Shown here: one piece after another, positions 6,490-7,618 of the stretch | Layout of the letters: every line of letters starts with the position of its first letter | How positions within the stretch are numbered: position 1 is the first letter of the stretch | Origin: Spirochaetales bacterium | Lineage (GTDB): Bacteria; Spirochaetota; Spirochaetia; JAGLYY01 | Length of the DNA stretch: 7,618 bases | Reading direction: 5' to 3' | Assembly: GCA_023131935.1 (NCBI GenBank) | Contig: JAGLYY010000308.1 | Location: 1 to 7,618 of the forward strand | The notes under the pieces: model-generated | What the model was told of the DNA's origin: nothing | Database searches by the model: none | Seen by the model: only the letters and a program-made list of their open reading frames with translations | Program-made: the position numbers and the translations under genes

Positions 6490-6897
6490 TCAAAAATTGG
6501 CGAGGGAGATGATGTGGTGCTGTCCCGCAACCTTTAACGCGGAATTTATATCTTTCATCCGAAAGATGACTGCCGCCTGGCGGTCATCCCGATCCAGGGA
6601 GGAATAGAAATGGAGGATCTCAATATTGTTCCGGGAAAAGATATCCATAACCCGGGCGAGGCCGCCGGGGTCGTCGGGGACCTCAACGGCAATGACCTGT
6701 TCCTTTTCAATTTCAAACCCTTTTTTTTCCAGAAGGGTAATAGCCGCTCCGGTATGATCCGTGATCATCCTCAAGGTACCATCTTCGTTGTAAGATACAG
6801 CCCGAATATTAATATCGTTCATGGCAAGAATTCGTATTACTTCCGCGACTCTGCGAATATCCCCTCCAAGGGTTATTGATAGCTCTGGAACAGTCAT
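6490..6897 (-). CDS. Tandem ACT-domain protein
   Basis: This 135-residue protein consists of two ACT domains, the small regulatory fold that binds amino acids or similar ligands, and no catalytic domain. The first (residues 1-62) reads MTVPELSITL, RRVAEVIRILAMNDINIRAVS, then TLRMITD. The second (66-135) reads EQVIAVEVPDDPGGLARVMDIF with NNIEILHFYSS and a closing AAVIFRM strand. Stand-alone ACT pairs like this are usually annotated as amino-acid-binding regulators; the ligand cannot be told from sequence. The ATG at 6897 is chosen over the upstream in-frame ATG at 6972 because AGAGGGG sits 6 bases before it and family members start with this MTV-type strand. It lies between the HD-domain and PIN-PhoH genes on the same strand. 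A run of eight A residues in codons 57-59 is a possible slippage site. Confidence 0.85.
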   Translation of the reverse strand: MTVPELSITLGGDIRRVAEVIRILAMNDINIRAVSYNEDGTLRMITDHTGAAITLLEKKGFEIEKEQVIAVEVPDDPGGLARVMDIFSRNNIEILHFYSSLDRDDRQAAVIFRMKDINSALKVAGQHHIISLANF

Positions 6898-6903
6898 GAA
6901 AAT

Positions 6904-6910
6904 CCCCTCT
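6904..6910 (-). promoter_or_regulatory. Ribosome binding site deciding the ACT-protein start
   Basis: AGAGGGG with a 6-base spacer (ATTTTC) precedes the ATG at 6897. The alternative ATG at 6972 has no comparable site, so the shorter protein is preferred. Confidence 0.6.
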
Positions 6911-6923
6911 GCTTTAAAAGCAT

Positions 6924-6953
6924 ACTCTATCGGGATATCTCCTATCAGGTCAA
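6924..6953 (-). promoter_or_regulatory. Weak candidate sigma-70-type promoter before the ACT gene
   Basis: TTGACC (5 of 6 matches to the -35 consensus), an 18-base spacer and TAGAGT (4 of 6 matches to the -10) lie on the minus strand about 27 bases before the ACT start. It makes sense only if the frame from 6972 is not translated. Read-through from the HD gene is equally possible. Confidence 0.25.
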
Positions 6954-7010
6954 GAAGTAATCCGCGAAACATCTTTGCGATATTCTTTTCATTGTTAAAA
7001 GTTCATTAGT

Positions 7011-7618
7011 CTAAAGATACCGTTTCGTATCCCGCCCAATCACACCGGCATGCAATTCAATATGTTCCCGAATGGGACTGGACATGATCTTTGGAATGAG
7101 GACCTCCTCAACCTGAAAAAAACCAACCGACGCGGTCATTTCGATCATTATTCTTACCGGCTTTTCCCTGCCTTCGGTGATGGAGACTCTCTTAATCTCC
7201 GATGCAGAGTACTTGTGAATGTCCCCGACTCTCGATTCCGCTTTGAGGAGCATCGGGATCCTCGCCCTCCCCCGCTCCATGTCACAACCATCGGCCACGA
7301 GAATAACCCCTGCCTCAAGGGAATGGATTTTATGAACAGCCATGTGGCCGATTATCCCCTCGATCGCGAGGGACCGCAGGATCACCCGTTTATTCACATC
7401 ATCATTGTAAACCCTTTCAAGAACCCTATTGATTACCGGTACAAGGAGATGGATGGAAATCTGCTCATGGTGCTGCCTGCCCACCGACATACCTATATCA
7501 TGGAGAAATGCGGAAAGGAAGATCGCGACCCTGGAATCTTCCAGCGTGCCGATCTCCTCCTGCTCGAGATTGAACTTGATCCCTTTCGCGGAAAGTAAAT
7601 CCACAATCCGCATTGCGT
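7011..7618 (-). CDS. HD-domain metal-dependent phosphohydrolase, C-terminal part (start beyond right edge)
   Basis: HD proteins are metal-dependent phosphohydrolases acting on nucleotides or related phosphoesters; the substrate here is unknown. Numbering from the first Met inside the window (codon at 7613), the HD pair is in AFLHDIGM (H38, D39), with nearby histidines at QHHE (48-49), IIGHMAVHKIH (90-97) and a conserved-looking ADGCDMERGRARIP (D108, D111, R114, R116). This last block is typical of a group of HD proteins with a C-terminal alpha/beta tail, seen here as RIMIEMTASVGFFQVEEVL and ending at residue 200. The first metal-binding His of the HD signature is absent from the visible part, and the frame is open to the edge, so the Met at 7613 is probably internal and the gene starts outside the window. 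No clear terminator follows the stop. Confidence 0.8.
   Translation of the reverse strand, partial: AMRIVDLLSAKGIKFNLEQEEIGTLEDSRVAIFLSAFLHDIGMSVGRQHHEQISIHLLVPVINRVLERVYNDDVNKRVILRSLAIEGIIGHMAVHKIHSLEAGVILVADGCDMERGRARIPMLLKAESRVGDIHKYSASEIKRVSITEGREKPVRIMIEMTASVGFFQVEEVLIPKIMSSPIREHIELHAGVIGRDTKRYL

Noticed and set aside
6926..6973. 15-codon upstream open frame before the ACT gene as a leader peptide
   Set aside because: It has no Shine-Dalgarno, no run of repeated regulatory codons and no attenuator hairpin after it.
7050..7598. 182-codon plus-strand open frame
   Set aside because: It lies opposite the HD-domain gene, whose motifs are clear; the plus-strand translation has no family signature.
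1..7618. tRNA, rRNA, CRISPR array, insertion sequence or prophage signatures
   Set aside because: I saw no clover-leaf-like segment, repeat-spacer pattern, transposase, terminal inverted repeats or phage-type gene on either strand.

Overview
The window is a run of seven collinear genes, all on the minus strand, with short gaps and no credible gene on the plus strand. Read in the direction of transcription (right to left), they are: the C-terminal part of an HD-domain phosphohydrolase (cut by the right edge); a tandem ACT-domain protein; a PIN-PhoH ATPase; a large exported beta-propeller protein with a degenerate polysaccharide-deacetylase (NodB) domain; the flagellin chaperone FliS; a small helical protein that looks like a FlgN-type flagellar chaperone; and DNA polymerase I (cut by the left edge, so its polymerase domain is missing).

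The organism is most likely a flagellated spirochaete. This is an inference from the gene content and from the order fliS, small protein, polA. From memory, the same order occurs in Borrelia, which I cannot check here. GC content looks near 50% by eye, which fits free-living Spirochaeta-type genomes better than Borrelia.

Region by region: 6897-7618 holds the HD and ACT proteins, both probably soluble and possibly regulatory. 5131-6432 is an intact PIN-PhoH protein with complete-looking nuclease and ATPase motifs. 4954-5130 is a leader with a candidate promoter and a short palindrome. 2689-4953 is the propeller/pseudo-deacetylase. 2614-2688 carries a good candidate sigma-28 flagellar promoter placed just right to drive fliS. 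1719-2613 holds the two flagellar chaperone-type genes. The second overlaps polA by ATGA, so a housekeeping replication and repair polymerase appears to sit at the end of a flagellar transcript.

Nothing here is a defence island, mobile element, CRISPR array or RNA gene. The most unusual item is the exported propeller protein, whose NodB fold has lost nearly all metal-binding and catalytic residues. Next in interest are the sigma-28 promoter and the coupling of flagellar genes to polA. Several start sites were moved from the longest open frame on the basis of ribosome binding sites or a signal peptide.
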